Shown: piece by piece, positions 37,773 through 49,673 of the stretch
How positions within the stretch are numbered: position 1 is the stretch's first letter
Layout of the letters: the number at the start of each line of letters is the position of its first letter
Assembly (NCBI GenBank): GCA_027579435.1
Contig: JANBPK010000930.1
Location: 1-64,000 of the forward strand
Direction: 5' to 3'
Origin: Candolleomyces eurysporus
Lineage: Eukaryota > Basidiomycota > Agaricomycetes > Agaricales > Psathyrellaceae
DNA: 64,000 bases
Notes under the pieces: generated by a model
The model's database searches: none
Seen by the model: only the letters and a program-made list of their open reading frames with translations
Told to the model about the DNA's origin: nothing
Translations under genes and position numbers: made by a program

Positions 37773-38651
37773 AGTGAATAATGGCTGCCGTGAGTGGAGG
37801 TAGAGAGGAAAGTTGATGCGCCCGGCGGATGATGAGGTAGCCGAATAACTCAAAGTGCTGTCACTGTCCAGATAGCTCGGTAGATCATAATGGTAAGCTT
37901 ATTCGCATCATTCCGTCTCTGTTGCCTCAACCGCTACGGTAAGCACTTAATCTGGTGTTGCTCGGACATTGCATGACATTTCAATTGAGCAGCAAATATA
38001 GGTGCGCCGCATGAGTGTGGACACGATACGTTAACGTGTGGGTTTGACTGCCGTTGTAATGTATTATGTGTCTCGAGCAAATCAGATGCAGCAATGGCAG
38101 TTCCGACAGAATGTTGGGTATCTCCCTACATTTGTATTTGGCCCTCCGATGGTGAGCCGGGTCCGTGGGGTTGGCTGTTCGGGAAGTCAGCGTGGTGTTT
38201 GGATACGAAGTACCCGATCACCGAGCTTCCAGCACTGAATCATGCTCACTCTTCATGTCCTCGTCGGACATCAAGATGCAATACATGTGGATCCACGTCA
38301 ACGTTCCGTTTTGTAATTTTTGTTGTACCAATAGCGGCATAGAACCATTCCGATATGGACTTTCGGCTGCGCCCCGACTGGGCGTCAAGAGCTCATGGAG
38401 ATGGTATGGAGTCCGAGGCTTTCCCTAGCACGTCCATTTGTGAGGTGTCTTCAAAGATGCTATATCAAAACGCGGAATGAACTCATTGCGTCGATATAGT
38501 CAAGTAAGCTTGCATTTTGTTGGCAACAATTGATATAGTAGCAAGTACTAGTGGGATCGATTCCTTCAAGTTGCATTTCCAGTTTCTTCCATACCAGATC
38601 CAATGTCGCCGCTACGCCGTGGATCATTCAGAAAGTAGCCTAGACTGGCAG
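37773..38651. other. Intergenic, nothing recognised
   Basis: Open frames at 38038-38428 are short and overlapping with no motif. No gene supported. Confidence 0.5.
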
Positions 38652-40007
38652 TCAACTCGTCGATTCTACCCCCTCCTTGTTGACACCCCTGGAGCCTCGT
38701 GAAAGTTCATCATCATGTTCGAACCGGATTGAAGCTGACACCTCTTCGCTAGCTTGAATATCTTTCCGATTCGGAGGGTGCTGCGTCCAAGACCTTCCTA
38801 TGGTGACTCGGAAGATAATCATATGCGGAGAGAGGGCCTACAGACAGATATGCACACCGAGGGTCAATCGTCAGCCAAATTTATGGTGTGGTTAGACATA
38901 TGGCCTGGGATTGCTCACCGTAAACGCGTAGAACAAGTACCCAAAAATATCAAACATGACGAAATTCGCTGCATAGCGCTCGTTAGCCCCTTCAGGAGAC
39001 CCTTTAGCCGGGTCCACAACGAGACTCGCAGCGTAAACGATGCCGAAAATCGTCAATGGCAATCCAGATTCGATAAGGACTGCTACAACTCCGGTGTACA
39101 TTTTCAGCTCCTTTGGCGGCAGGAACGCGAAGAACTTTCGGCGCTCGTTGAGGAGGTAGAATGAGATGAGAGACGTGATAAGAAGGTTTGTTGAGACTGT
39201 TAAGAAGGCGTAGGCAGACTCGTAGACCAAAGCCGTAGTGTAAACGGCTGAAGAGGACTGAGAGACCAGTATGAGGATTCCAATACCTGTGGGAGGGGAC
39301 GGGAAATGAGCCAATATTTAAATGGCGACAGACAATTTGGAATACGCGTTTGTACGTACCGGTTGAAGCGAGATAAGTAAGCGCTGGGAGAGCAGTAACC
39401 CAACGACGGTGTATCCAGATATTGTAGCATCTGTAGAGCTAGCCCCAGCCAGTGAGTTCTATCTCTCTCTCTCGCACCGAGATAAATAGGGACAGAGCAG
39501 ACTCACCAGTAGGCCGTCCCCGATTATAACCACAGCGGTAATAGCTGACATACTAACAAATTGGTCCCATGCATCTACATACCGATCTCGCACCTCCCAG
39601 AACTCATCCGGAGTCGCAGTCTCAAATAGGATGCGAAATATCGATGCAGCCTCAAGCGACCCGGTTAGAGCTGTCAGGAATGTTATGGTGAGGCTTATAA
39701 GTACGTATATCAAGCGGCCTCGACGACGGCTGGGTGGGGTCTCAAGGAAGACGCTAAGGCCATAGATAGCCATGAACAGATGGACGCCTATTCGTGGTTG
39801 AGAAACGCGTTCAGTCAGTGAGTAAGACGACCAAAAGTGGACAATGAGATACGAATAACCTATTTCGACCATCGTGAGACTGATGTTTGCAAATGTAGAA
39901 CGGGCGGAGAGAGTTTGGAGGTACGTGTAGTCGAGTTCTGTGTTATCGTACATTGCGCCAACGATGCACATCGTCTGCGTTACCCACCGATCTTTAAGCA
40001 AGTCCAC
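38652..40007 (-). CDS. Seven-transmembrane-like fungal membrane protein
   Basis: A hydrophobic protein of a large basidiomycete family without known function. From the start used here (MDLLKDRWVTQT, 40007) the segments seen are: IGVHLFMAIYGLSVFLET, LIYVLISLTITFLTALTG, SAITAVVIIGDGLLVYRCYNIW (the hallmark GDGLL-YRCYNIW stretch, across an intron), ALPALTYLASTGIGILIL, LTVSTNLLITSLISFYL, VVAVLIESGLPLTIFGIVY and FVMFDIFGYLFYAFTALSPHMIIFRVTIG. The cytoplasmic tail (SWTQHPPNRKDIQASEEV) ends in TGA (38652-38654). Introns are clean GT-AG. The true start may lie in an upstream exon, since family members often have one more N-terminal span. Possible receptor or sensor; not established. Confidence 0.8.
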
Positions 40008-40514
40008 AACTTGACATCTTGAGAGTCTGATGAGGTGCTGTACAGCTAATCAAGCGCATCTTTGGTAGAAGCGCAGTAGAATGTCTCGGCAGTGTATTCC
40101 CAGTCACATATCTTGACACTCGACCGGTTCCTTGAGCAACTCGTATACGGCTTCCATGTCCAAGCAATAGATGAAGGAGGATGATTGAAGGATGGACGCA
40201 CTATTTACGCCTTCACGCGCGCTGATTGGCTGATACTCCGCACGTCGACAGGGGTAATCATCGAGATATGCCTCTTCCACTATTCAGAGAACCAAAGGCT
40301 TTGTTGGATTGACGATTTGTATCACATTCTATAACTTGGCCGATGCTTTGGCCGATCAGCCGAGAAAACACGCTGTCACCCGTAGGGAAGAGGTAAATAT
40401 GGGCTGTGACACGATAAGATAAGATAACAGGCCCAAGAACATCAATTTGAATCATCGTTCTTTCGCTCTTTCCCTTCTCTCCCTTCCGCGCCGGCAGATA
40501 CTACTATTCTGTAC

Positions 40515-41374
40515 CTAAGGTCTACTCGGCGGATTCCCGTACTCCCTTCGATAGTACTGCGCACGGGTCGCTTCGACAGCATTGTAGTATTTCATGAACG
40601 CATCTTCCAGCGCACTCGGCTTACCCAGCGCAAGCTCCCTAACATACTTCGTGAAGACATACCACATGTTATAAGCCAGTAAATCGAGTGTCTGGTAGAT
40701 AGCCCAATGGCCACCCCGCCCTTGTGCTGTCACGTCCCAATCAGTTAAAATTTTGACCAAGTGGTATGTAGCGCTTTGCCCCATCATAACAGACTCACCA
40801 AGAACCTGGGGCTCGAAACGCGAGACCGCGCTCATAATCTTTGAGAGCTGTGGGAAGAGTGCCTGGACTTTAGAGGTGGAGTTGAAGAGGGTCGCGACGG
40901 CCATAGGTGCGTTTTCGCAGTCCCGGAAAACCTGAAAACAGTCATGTATGTATGTCGAATGGTCAGATCGCCTCATCGACTTTGACGTGCTCCATGCTAG
41001 GGCTGACCTCGACTCCCGTTAAAGAAATACCGCTCGAAATACTGGCGAGCCACTGCCCATAAAGATTGTCCCCGGCGTGGTAGACTCTCTAAACAAAGCA
41101 GAAGAGGTGCATTGTTGTGAGTAAACTTCACGGTCGTAAGTGGGATGGGTGTGGTAGCTAAGCTCACATCAATGTCTTCGGGAGTCGCATTGGCGCTCGG
41201 GAATGCATCGACGGCGGCAGTATAGTCGGCCAGCGCCTTGGGAAAGGTGTTGTCGATTGCATTTGTGTACCAAGTGGTTGCATCCGGGTTGCCACCGCAC
41301 GTGGCTGGCTGCGCAGTGGCGAACGCGAAGAATGAGAGGGGGACTGCGAGTGCAAGCTTTATGCCCCAGAGCAT
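40515..41374 (-). CDS. Secreted protein family A, copy 1 (A1)
   Basis: 210 residues from four exons of 207, 81, 133 and 212 bp (41168-41374, 41008-41088, 40799-40931, 40515-40726). The signal peptide is MLWGIKLALAVPLSFFAFATAQ. The mature part begins PATCGGNPDATTWYTNAID and is helical, with two Cys (TCGG, RDCENAP) and aromatic-rich segments (GHWAIYQTLDLLAYNMWY). It ends YRREYGNPPSRP. I do not recognise the family. Its paralogue A2 (49674) has exactly the same exon lengths. It is arranged head to head with family-B gene B1, 963 bp apart. The exon 1 end (NATPEDID) resembles the exon 1 end of family B. Secretion is inferred; function unknown. Confidence 0.85.
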
Positions 41375-42337
41375 GGTCGAATTTCAGATTGAATCAAGGG
41401 GTGAGTGAGATAGGGGGCGAGCCTAGACTCTTTTATGAGCAAGCGACTTTATTCAACTTTGCTCCTCGCTCGCTTCCTCGGAGGAATAGCATATCATATG
41501 GACTGGAATGAGTGTTTCATGAAATGAATTGAAAACCCCTTAGTGAATTTCGGGGTTAGAACACCTTGTTCGCTCGTGGAGGTTTAAGAGTACAATATGC
41601 AACTGAGCTCAATGGGCTAGCGAGAGCCTTCGCGCGACGAGACCTCAGAGAAAGCTGGGCTACATGGAGAACAAGGTCAGTATGCCATTTCGGTCTTATG
41701 ACTTCATGTGCTGTCCTCTAATTATGTCTTTGGTCGTCCGAGGTTGTGGGAAGTCTGATCAATGCCACCGATTGAATAATTCAGGCTCGTTCCTCTACGG
41801 AGTTTCCGAGGATGATTAGTTCTCCCAGTATGTGTTCTTTGCTGATGGCTACTGACTAGTGTGACATATGGTTGGGGACTTGTAGATTACCCTCAAAGTC
41901 CACAATTCGAGATTCTGGGAACTATGCATTGGTCTCGTAGCGCAGATGCCTGATCGTTGTATACATACCTCTGAATTTCACACATGCATGTGGCACTAAA
42001 CAAGGCGGGAAAAGGTCGGTTGGCCAGCTCCGAAGCTACGTTCTCCTTGAAACGCAGGGCCTGGAGGTTCTGGGAGGATGCTTTCGTGAAGTATATTACG
42101 CTAGATGGCCGATGTAGCAGCTCTTGTACCTGATTGGGGAATTTCTCAGAGACAGTTCAACTCATGATCGAAGAACGACTTCCGATGCATATGGAAAAGG
42201 ATACCTTGAGAAATATGCGCTGCTTCAGGGATATATATATATACTTGAAGGCGGATGGGAGAGACTCAGTGGATAGCAAGAGTAAACCTCCTAGCTTTCT
42301 CATCTATCTAGGATCATTCACCTTTCACAAAGTCGCG
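41375..42337. other. Shared divergent promoter region of A1 and B1
   Basis: 963 bp between the two ATGs. A CATAAAAG box lies about 55 bp upstream of the A1 ATG. The equivalent region of the other pair is 916 bp long. No gene inside. Confidence 0.5.
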
Positions 42338-43229
42338 ATGAAGTTAATCCCGACTCTCTTTATTCTGGGCGTCTTGGCCATTCTGCCATCAGCCTTTTCT
42401 GCTGTTGCGCCACTCACAAAGCGCCACTACATCGCCGAGCTCAAGGACTCGCTTGCGGAGATCGATAAACGTTGGAAGAACATCGAGAAGACAATCACCG
42501 GGATACCCAAACAAGGCGCGACGGTGGAGGATTTCAGAGTACGTACACAGCATGAACCTACCTTACTTTTCGGGACAGTATAGGCTGACTTGAACGCTCA
42601 CTTTCATGTCATAGGTTGCAAAGACGGCCATAGAAGATCTCACTAACTACATGGTCACAGACTACGATGCTGCAATTAGAGTGAGTCGCTCCGCAATTTC
42701 TCTATCTATTACCTGTTCGTTCCTTACGCTCGTTCAGAAAAATGGTGCATTGACGAATATCAAGTGGGCAGACGAAATGCTCGCGGATATGAGGCCGTAT
42801 CAGGCTAACGGCGCCAATGCAATGAAGACTCTGAGATCGCAGATTCTCCAGATGAACAGTGAGCATTCAACTCTGAGGTCGTGTGTTACGCCTATTCTCA
42901 TTCGTTTTCAACAGCAACTGGCGGTATCAACTTTGTTTTGGAGATCCAATCAAGCAACGACCGGCTTGGTAGCGCGTTTTCCGGAATGGAAACGTATCTC
43001 GGTCGATACGTCGTAAGTGATCTTTCTGCTAGACACTGTCCCTTGATTTGCAACTGACCTCGTTCAACTCGTGTAGTTTCAGTTCCTTGGGGGGTTCTCT
43101 CTCTTGAGTCCCATCAAGGACGAGTTTAGGATGTTGGACGAGATCCTCGATACCGGGAAAGCGTTTTCTCGGTTCTATTGCGACTATGTATGGGAAGTAT
43201 ACCATTATCCGCTTTGCCCTCGTAATTAA
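42338..43229 (+). CDS. Secreted protein family B, copy 1 (B1)
   Basis: 212 residues from five exons of 201, 66, 121, 98 and 153 bp (42338-42538, 42615-42680, 42738-42858, 42915-43012, 43077-43229). Signal peptide MKLIPTLFILGVLAILPSAFS, then a Lys-Arg site (APLTKRHYIAEL) fitting Kex2 processing. The mature protein is charged and helical (LKDSLAEIDKRWKNIEK), with conserved blocks PYQANGANAM and GMETYLGR, and a Cys-containing tail (RFYCDYVW, YPLCPRN). Family unrecognised; a loose resemblance to helical secreted surface-binding proteins is only impression. Exons 2-4 have the same lengths in B2. Divergently paired with A1. Confidence 0.85.
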
Positions 43230-43509
43230 GCAACCAAAACCAAGTCGAATAATAAATGTATCCTCATAACCTTTACACTTTTTTTTCAATGCGAATGTTC
43301 TGGACCCAACAAATGCAACCAGTGGCGAGATAAGATAAGATAAGACGCAGCGCTGACACAATCACATCAATCAATCGAGGACGCGTTTGGGTTTTCGCGA
43401 TTGCTCTCGTCCTCCTCCCTCCCTCCTTTTGCTAGGTTTCGAACGACATAAAGTTATCCGAAGAAAAGATACATAACGAAAAAAGACAAGAGCAACGATA
43501 GACTAGAAG

Positions 43510-46406
43510 ATGGCTCAAACACCCGTGTTCGTGATGAGTATGTAGCTCGAGATGATTTTGGATAACCCGAGCTAATGAGGACGTGTAGATGCTGGCCCTG
43601 AACGTCAGACGGGGAGGAAAGCTCAAATATCGAATATCACTGCTGCAAAGGTGCGTTTCCCCTTTGAAATCTAGCTGAATGACGCTCTGACGGACAGCCA
43701 GACGGTTGCAGATGTCATCCGGACATGTCTTGGGCCCAAGGCCATGCTGAAGATGATCCTGGATCCTATGGGTGGTATTCTGTGCGTCTTCATCCCAACA
43801 CCCAGCTCGAAGGAAGTGCTGACTGCCGGAATCCAGCCTGACGAACGACGGAAACGCGATTCTGCGCGAAATCGACGTTGCACACCCTGCTGCGAAGAAC
43901 ATGATCGAGCTCAGTCGGACGCAGGACGAGGAATGCGGAGATGGCACGACGAGTGTGATCATCCTTGGTACGCTGCCTCCTTCCTTCTCTCTCCCTCTCC
44001 ACCCTCAACCGTGCCCGCAGCTGGCGAAATCCTTGCCCAGTCCCTCTCCCAGCTCGAACGCGACATCCATCCGGTGGTCATCATCTCCGCATACACAAAA
44101 GCCCTCAAAGAAGCGCTCGAGATCGTCAAACGCATCTCAGTCCCCATCGACGTCAACGACGATGCCCAGATGCTCTCCCTCATCAAAACCTCCATCGGCA
44201 CCAAATTCGTCGTCCGTTGGTCCGACTTGATGTGCAACCTTGCACTGCAAGCAGTCCGAACGGTCGCCAGCGACGAAGGGGGGNTTCAAGACCGTCGACA
44301 TCAAGCGCTATGCGCGTGTAGAAAAGGTGCCCGGGGGCGAGATCGAGGATAGTAAAGTCCTCAACGGGGTGATGCTCAACAAGGATATCACCCATCCCAA
44401 TATGCGGAGAAGGATCAAGGATCCGAGGATTATTTTGCTGGATTGTCCGTTGGAGTACAAGAAGGGGGAGAGTCAGACGAACATGGAGTTCTCGAAAGAG
44501 ACGGATTGGGCGAGGGCGCAGGAGATTGAGGAGGAGCAGGTCAAGGGGTTGTGCGAGAGGCTGTTGGAGTTGAAGCCCGATTTGATCATTACGGAGAAGG
44601 GTATCTCGGGTGGGTCTTTCGTTCGTTGTCGTCTTGTTTTCGAGTACTGATCTTTCTACATAGACCTCGCTCAACATGTCTTTGAGAAGAACAACGTTTC
44701 GTGCATCCGGCGGGTCAGGAAGACCGACAACAACCGTATTGCACTCGCTGTCGGCGCGACGATCGTCAATCGTGTCGAGGACATCAGAGAATCGGACGTT
44801 GGGACGAACTGCGGGCTGTTCAATATCGAGAAGATCGGTGATGAGTGCGTACACCTTCTCCTACCTATCGTTTCTTCCGCCTTTTTATCCACTCCCTTCT
44901 GCCTCGCTACCTCGGTGACCCATGCTCTGTTTTCGAGCTTCGTTATCTCGTGAAAGAAATGTGGCCTTCTTCTCATCCGCTCCTTGCCCTCTTGTCCCAG
45001 TTCATTCATTCCTCCACTTCTCCTCCGAATCCATCTTCCCTATATTTTGACTGGTAGCTGCGTTTTATCGCTTCTCTGGCTTTTTCGTCTGCTCTTTCCC
45101 TCTTTCTTCCTCCCCACTCACACCTGTTCTCCGTCTAGGTACTTTACATTCCTCGTAGAATGCAAAAGCCCCAAAGCGTGCACGATCCTCCTCCGTGGTC
45201 CCTCCAAGGACATCCTCAACGAGATCGACAGGAACCTTGCGGATGCGATGAGCGTTGCGAGGAACGTGGTGTTTAACCCTATTTTGGTGCCTGGTGCGTC
45301 TCGCTCTACTCTCGCGTTCTTTCCCTCCATGCATGCCTAGCGTACTAATAATCTTGGCTTTAAACAGGTGGAGGTGCAACGGAAATGGCAATCTCGGTCG
45401 GTTTGCATGCTAAAGCGAAGACGCTCTCGAGCGGTGTGGAGGTTGGACCGTTTAGAGCTGTTGCGGATGCGTTGGAGGTTATCCCGCGCACTCTTATTCA
45501 GAATAGTGGTGGAAATGCGATGAGGTCGTTGACTGAGCTGCGGGTGAGTGATTGTTCTCTCGTTCTTTCATTTTGGTCGGGGCTGGCGGAATGGAGAGGG
45601 AGAGTCCCTCTCTTGTTGTCTTGTATTCTGTTTTCTCACTTTGTCTGAGTGGAGGTTTCTTCTTGGTCGCTTTTGGGCCGAGATTCTCCACTCTTGTTCG
45701 TCCGGCACCCTGTTCGACAGGAGGAGCTGTCAACGTCATTTAATTTGATTCCTGTCTGCACGCATATCCTCGCCTTGACATCATGACGGGCAGAAGGAGG
45801 ATCTTCGGCTTCCACTTCCTCTTCTCCCGTCTCGTTTGTTTTCCCGGTTGTGATCGTCGTTCCTGTTCCTGTTCTTTCTTCCCGGTTCCGCCTCTTCGGC
45901 TTCCCGTTTCTGTTTCTGCTTCCAGTTCTCCCTTTGCTTCCCGCTCCAAGGCCCTCCCGAGATTCTATTTGCTGACTTCTTTCCGTTGTAGGCTAAACAC
46001 GCAAACGGCGAATACTCGTGGGGCGTGAACGGCGAGACGGGCAAGATTGTTGATATGAAGGAGTATGGGCTGTATGAGTCTGCGAGTGTGAAGATTCAGA
46101 CGTTCAAGACTGCTATTGAGGTGAGTTTGCGTTCCGCCTTGTCTTTGCGGTGCACTGCATCATAGTTGGCTCTCTGGTGTTCGTGTTTCTTCGGGACAAC
46201 ATCGATGTTTGCATGCGTCCTCGTTTACCTCATTCTCTTTCCTCTGGCCTCGCGTCTTGTTTCCATTAACGCCTCGCAACTGACGCTTACGACTTTATCG
46301 ACAGGCCTCGCGTATGCTCCTCCGAGTTGACGACGTCGTTCAGGCTGTTAGGAAGGAGAGGGAGGGAGGAGGAGGTGCACCTGTGCCTGAGGAAATGCAG
46401 GAGTAG
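43510..46406 (+). CDS. CCT3: T-complex protein 1 subunit gamma (CCT3)
   Basis: Group II chaperonin subunit of the cytosolic CCT/TRiC complex, which folds actin, tubulin and other proteins using ATP. Start MAQTPVFVM; family blocks across about nine exons include TVADVIRTCLGPKAMLKMIL, DPMGGIL, TNDGNAILREI, the ATPase GDGTTSVIILAGE, IKRYARVEKVPGGEIEDS, LLDCPLEYKKGESQTN, RRVRKTDNNRIA, GDEYFTFLVECKSPKACTIL and VPGGGATEMAISVGL. GGE and KGESQTN wording and the RTCLGPK start identify gamma rather than another subunit. The tail is GGGAPVPEEMQE with TAG at 46404-46406. The N at 44284, after a G run in DEGGFKTVDIKRY, must be an overcalled base: removing it keeps the frame. Introns up to 385 bp (about 45.55-45.99 kb) are unusually long for this window. 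Confidence 0.95.
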
Positions 46407-46906
46407 ACGGTTTAGCTCCACCGATCGTTCTCAAGTCGGGGGNTGGGGGAAGGGAAAGCGAAAAGAAGAAATGAATGGCATTCTACTTTACTGCATGTTG
46501 TTACATTGGCCTCTCAATCATTCATTCATTTGCAGTTCGTTCATTGAATTGTTAGTGATAATCGCGGAAGTGCCTTCATCTGTTGCCCTCGACTCTAGCG
46601 AGGCTTCACCTAGCTTTCAGACCCCGGCCTCGAGTGGTCGATAGACTCGGTCCAACGTTCGTCAAGCTTGCTTATCGTGGGGTGCGGCGGCGGCGGCGGC
46701 TATGGAGGTAGAATGGCCCCGAAAGACCCGAGGAAGGCCGACCAACGTCATTGGTGATCGATAACTTATCGCGACGCGTCCCCAACCAATTTGGATGAAT
46801 TGATTTTACGAGTTTACCCTTGGTTGCACTCGGCGTCGCTGTACCTCTCTCTTTCCCTTGTACCACCATCATCCTCCAAGGGACCACCACCACCACAGCG
46901 AAAACT
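46407..46906. other. Intergenic between CCT3 and phosphoglycerate mutase
   Basis: Contains a GGC/CGG trinucleotide run at 46683-46698 and a CCACCA-rich pyrimidine/adenine leader just before 46907. Promoter of the mutase gene presumably lies here. An N at 46443 follows a G run. Confidence 0.5.
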
Positions 46907-49119
46907 ATGTCCGCCGTTCAAGTGAAGAACAAAGTGTGCCTTATGTACGTTTGTCGCGCTGTTGTCGAGATGGTGGGCTGATGAAAACGCCGAACCCATT
47001 CGCGATGAACGAATGGTGTGGTGGTCGTTCATAGTGTGCACGATGGATGGGGCGTAGCCGCTCGAAAAGGCATCGAGGGAAATGCCATCGAAGCTGCCTC
47101 GACGCCTTCCATGGACAAGATCGCCAAAGAGCACAATTACAGGACGCTCAGGGCGAGTGGAACCGCTGTTGGGCTGAGTGAGGGGCTGATGGGGAATAGT
47201 GAGGTTGGGTGAGCGTTCTGTTCCTCGTTATCCTTCCTTCCCTTCCTCTTTTTGGGCTCCTCGCTCGATTCGAGGCTTTTTTCGTTCGTTTCACTGGGTA
47301 TATCGCACTCTTACTCGTACTTACCCCGGGCTGCTTCATACAGACACTTGAATATCGGTGCTGGACGTGTCGTCTGGCAGGATATCGTCCGGATTGATGT
47401 TTCGATCAAAAAGAGGGCGTTCCATAAGAACGAGACTATCCTCGATGCGTGCAAGAGAGCCAAGGAGGGTAACGGGAGGTTGCACCTCATGGGTTTGGTG
47501 CGTCTCTCCCTTTATGCCTCTCTCGCTACTTGCTTTCATTCGAACCCTCCAAAACTAATACATGTTTGATACTAGATCTCAGACGGTGGCGTCCATTCAC
47601 ACATCACACACCTCTTCGCCCTCCTCGAGACCGCCAAAGAACAAGGCGTCCCGCACACCTACATCCACTTCTTGGGCGACGGCCGCGACACTGCACCCCG
47701 TTCCGCCACCATCTACCTCAAGCAACTCGAGGACTTTACCAAGAAACTCGAGTACGGCGAGCTTGCTACCATCGTTGGGCGGTACTACGCTATGGACCGC
47801 GATAAGCGGTGGGAGCGCGTCAAAGTCGCCGTGGACGGTCTCCTCAAGGGCGAGGGGGAGCAGCTCACCACTCCAGGCTCTGAAGGCGCCATTGCGGCTG
47901 TGGAAGAGAACTACAAGAAGGATGTTACGGACGAGTTTCTCAAACCTATTATCGTCAACGGCGACGAAGGTCGCATTAAAGCCAACGATACGATCTTCAC
48001 CTTCAACTATCGCTCGGATAGGATGAGGGAGATCACAACGGTTTTGGGGCAGGTGGAGAAGGATTTGGTGGATAGCAAGATTCCGGAGGGCTTGGAGATT
48101 TATACGATGAGCCAGTATAAGAAGGAGTTCCCGTTCAAGGTGGCGTTCCCGCCTCAGGCGATGACGAATGTGCTTGCGGAGTGGTTGAGTTTGAAGGGGG
48201 TGAAGCAGGCGCATGTTGCCGGTAAGTGCGTTCGAGTATCTATAATATTTGGGAGGTTGACGGGTGTGCTTTAGAAACTGAGAAGTATGCGCATGTTACG
48301 TTCTTCTTCAATGGAGGTGTCGAGAAGCAGTTTGAGGGCGAGGAGAGGTATATGGTCCCTTCTCCAAAGGTTGCTACCTACGATCTCCAGCCCGAGGTTA
48401 GTCTCATTCCTCTCACCTAACGGATACCTGCGTATTCACTCATGAGCTTCTACCACGTTTAGATGAACGCGTTGGGCGTTGCCGAGAAAGTGAAGGAGCT
48501 CCTGGAAAAGGGGACGGACGAGTTTGTAATGTGCAATTTCGCTCCTCCTGACATGGTAAGGCTTATCGCATTCCTTCCTCACTTTTTTATAATTCCCCTC
48601 CGTTCTTCATCTACTATCCGTTCTCTCTAACACCCCTCTCTCTCTCTTCTCTTATAGGTCGGTCACACAGGCATCTACGACGCGGCCGTCAAGGCCATCG
48701 AAGCAACTGATAAAGCCGTGGGGGTCATCTACGACGCGTGCATCGCGAACAACTACATCCTCCTCATCACAGCTGACCACGGTAACGCTGAGCAAATGAA
48801 GAACGCTGAGACGGGTGCTCCACATACTGCTCACACTACCAACGTCGTTCCTTTCATCATGTCGGGAGACGGGAAGGAGGGCAAGTTGAGATTTGCGGAT
48901 GAGGAGGTGAGTGGGAAGAGCGGGTATGTCGCGGAGTCGTCGGCTAGCGCGACGGAGGAGGCGAAGGAGGAAGAGAAGGCTGAAAAGGGGGAGAAGAAGG
49001 AGGCGGAAGATGAAGAAGAGGAGGCTGGAGCGTTGTGTGATGTTGCTCCGACTATTTTGGATGTTTTGGGTATTGAGAAGCCGGAGGATATGAGCGGGAG
49101 GAGTTTGTTGGCTCATTAA
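46907..49119 (+). CDS. gpmI: 2,3-bisphosphoglycerate-independent phosphoglycerate mutase
   Basis: Interconverts 3- and 2-phosphoglycerate in glycolysis, cytosolic, metal-dependent (alkaline phosphatase superfamily). Start [12 protein letters not shown], then IVHDGWG, the catalytic Ser block [88 protein letters not shown] and the metal motif [17 protein letters not shown]. The end is [27 protein letters not shown]. An unusual acidic/Lys-rich insert sits between FADEE and EAGALCDV (48907-49020) and starts with a perfect GTGAGT donor, so it may be an in-frame retained intron. Filamentous fungi normally use this enzyme class. About seven introns. Confidence 0.95.
48907..49020 (+). other. Candidate in-frame exitron in the phosphoglycerate mutase gene
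   Basis: 114 bp (38 codons, no stop) starting GTGAGTGGG in phase 0 and ending GAAGAAGAG before GAGGCTGGA. If spliced, FADEE joins EAGALCDV, the normal family length. If retained, a Glu/Lys-rich loop is added. The 3' side is purine-rich and lacks a pyrimidine tract, so splicing may be weak or absent. Confidence 0.4.
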
Positions 49120-49673
49120 TTCCGATACTTTGTTAGCCCCGCGTGTAGATTGAAAACGGGGTATCTACGTCGAGGAGCGAAGTGGGAGGAGAAAAGGAAG
49201 GGAAGGAGAAAGGTAGCAAAGAAACAATCACACATGTACAATTATACTCAGCCGCTAGATAGTGTAGTAAAGATGCGATTCAATGTTGCCGTGTGCATGT
49301 CGTTTCGAGTCAAAGTTTAAGTCGGGGATGCTGTCAACGAATGCTGCATGTGTTGCATGGTTTGAACACGGGAGTCTATGGCGATAGTCATGTCGTCTAG
49401 ACTCCAGTAGTACGAGAGGAATTGAACGGGTCGTGGATGATGAGGGGATCCCAAGTCGTCCATCGACGGCGAGCGAGTGTAGCCGTTCTGATCCCTCAGT
49501 AAGTGAATAACGACAAATTGATGTTTGCAGAGCATAAGGTGAATTTGTACCGGTGGCAGCAGGAGAAGACGTAGACGAAAGATGAACCAAACATCAAAGC
49601 CACTTTTTTTTTNGACTGTTAATACTATTGTACAGGATCAATTTATCCCTCAAACAGTACACTATGCGTCAAG
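49120..49673. other. Intergenic between convergent genes
   Basis: 3' regions of the mutase (plus) and A2 (minus). A T run with an N at 49613. Nothing else recognised. Confidence 0.5.

Noticed and set aside
45545..45990. Open frames in the long CCT3 intron
   Set aside because: Pyrimidine-rich intronic sequence flanked by exons that join to LTELRAKHANGEYSWGV; no independent gene.
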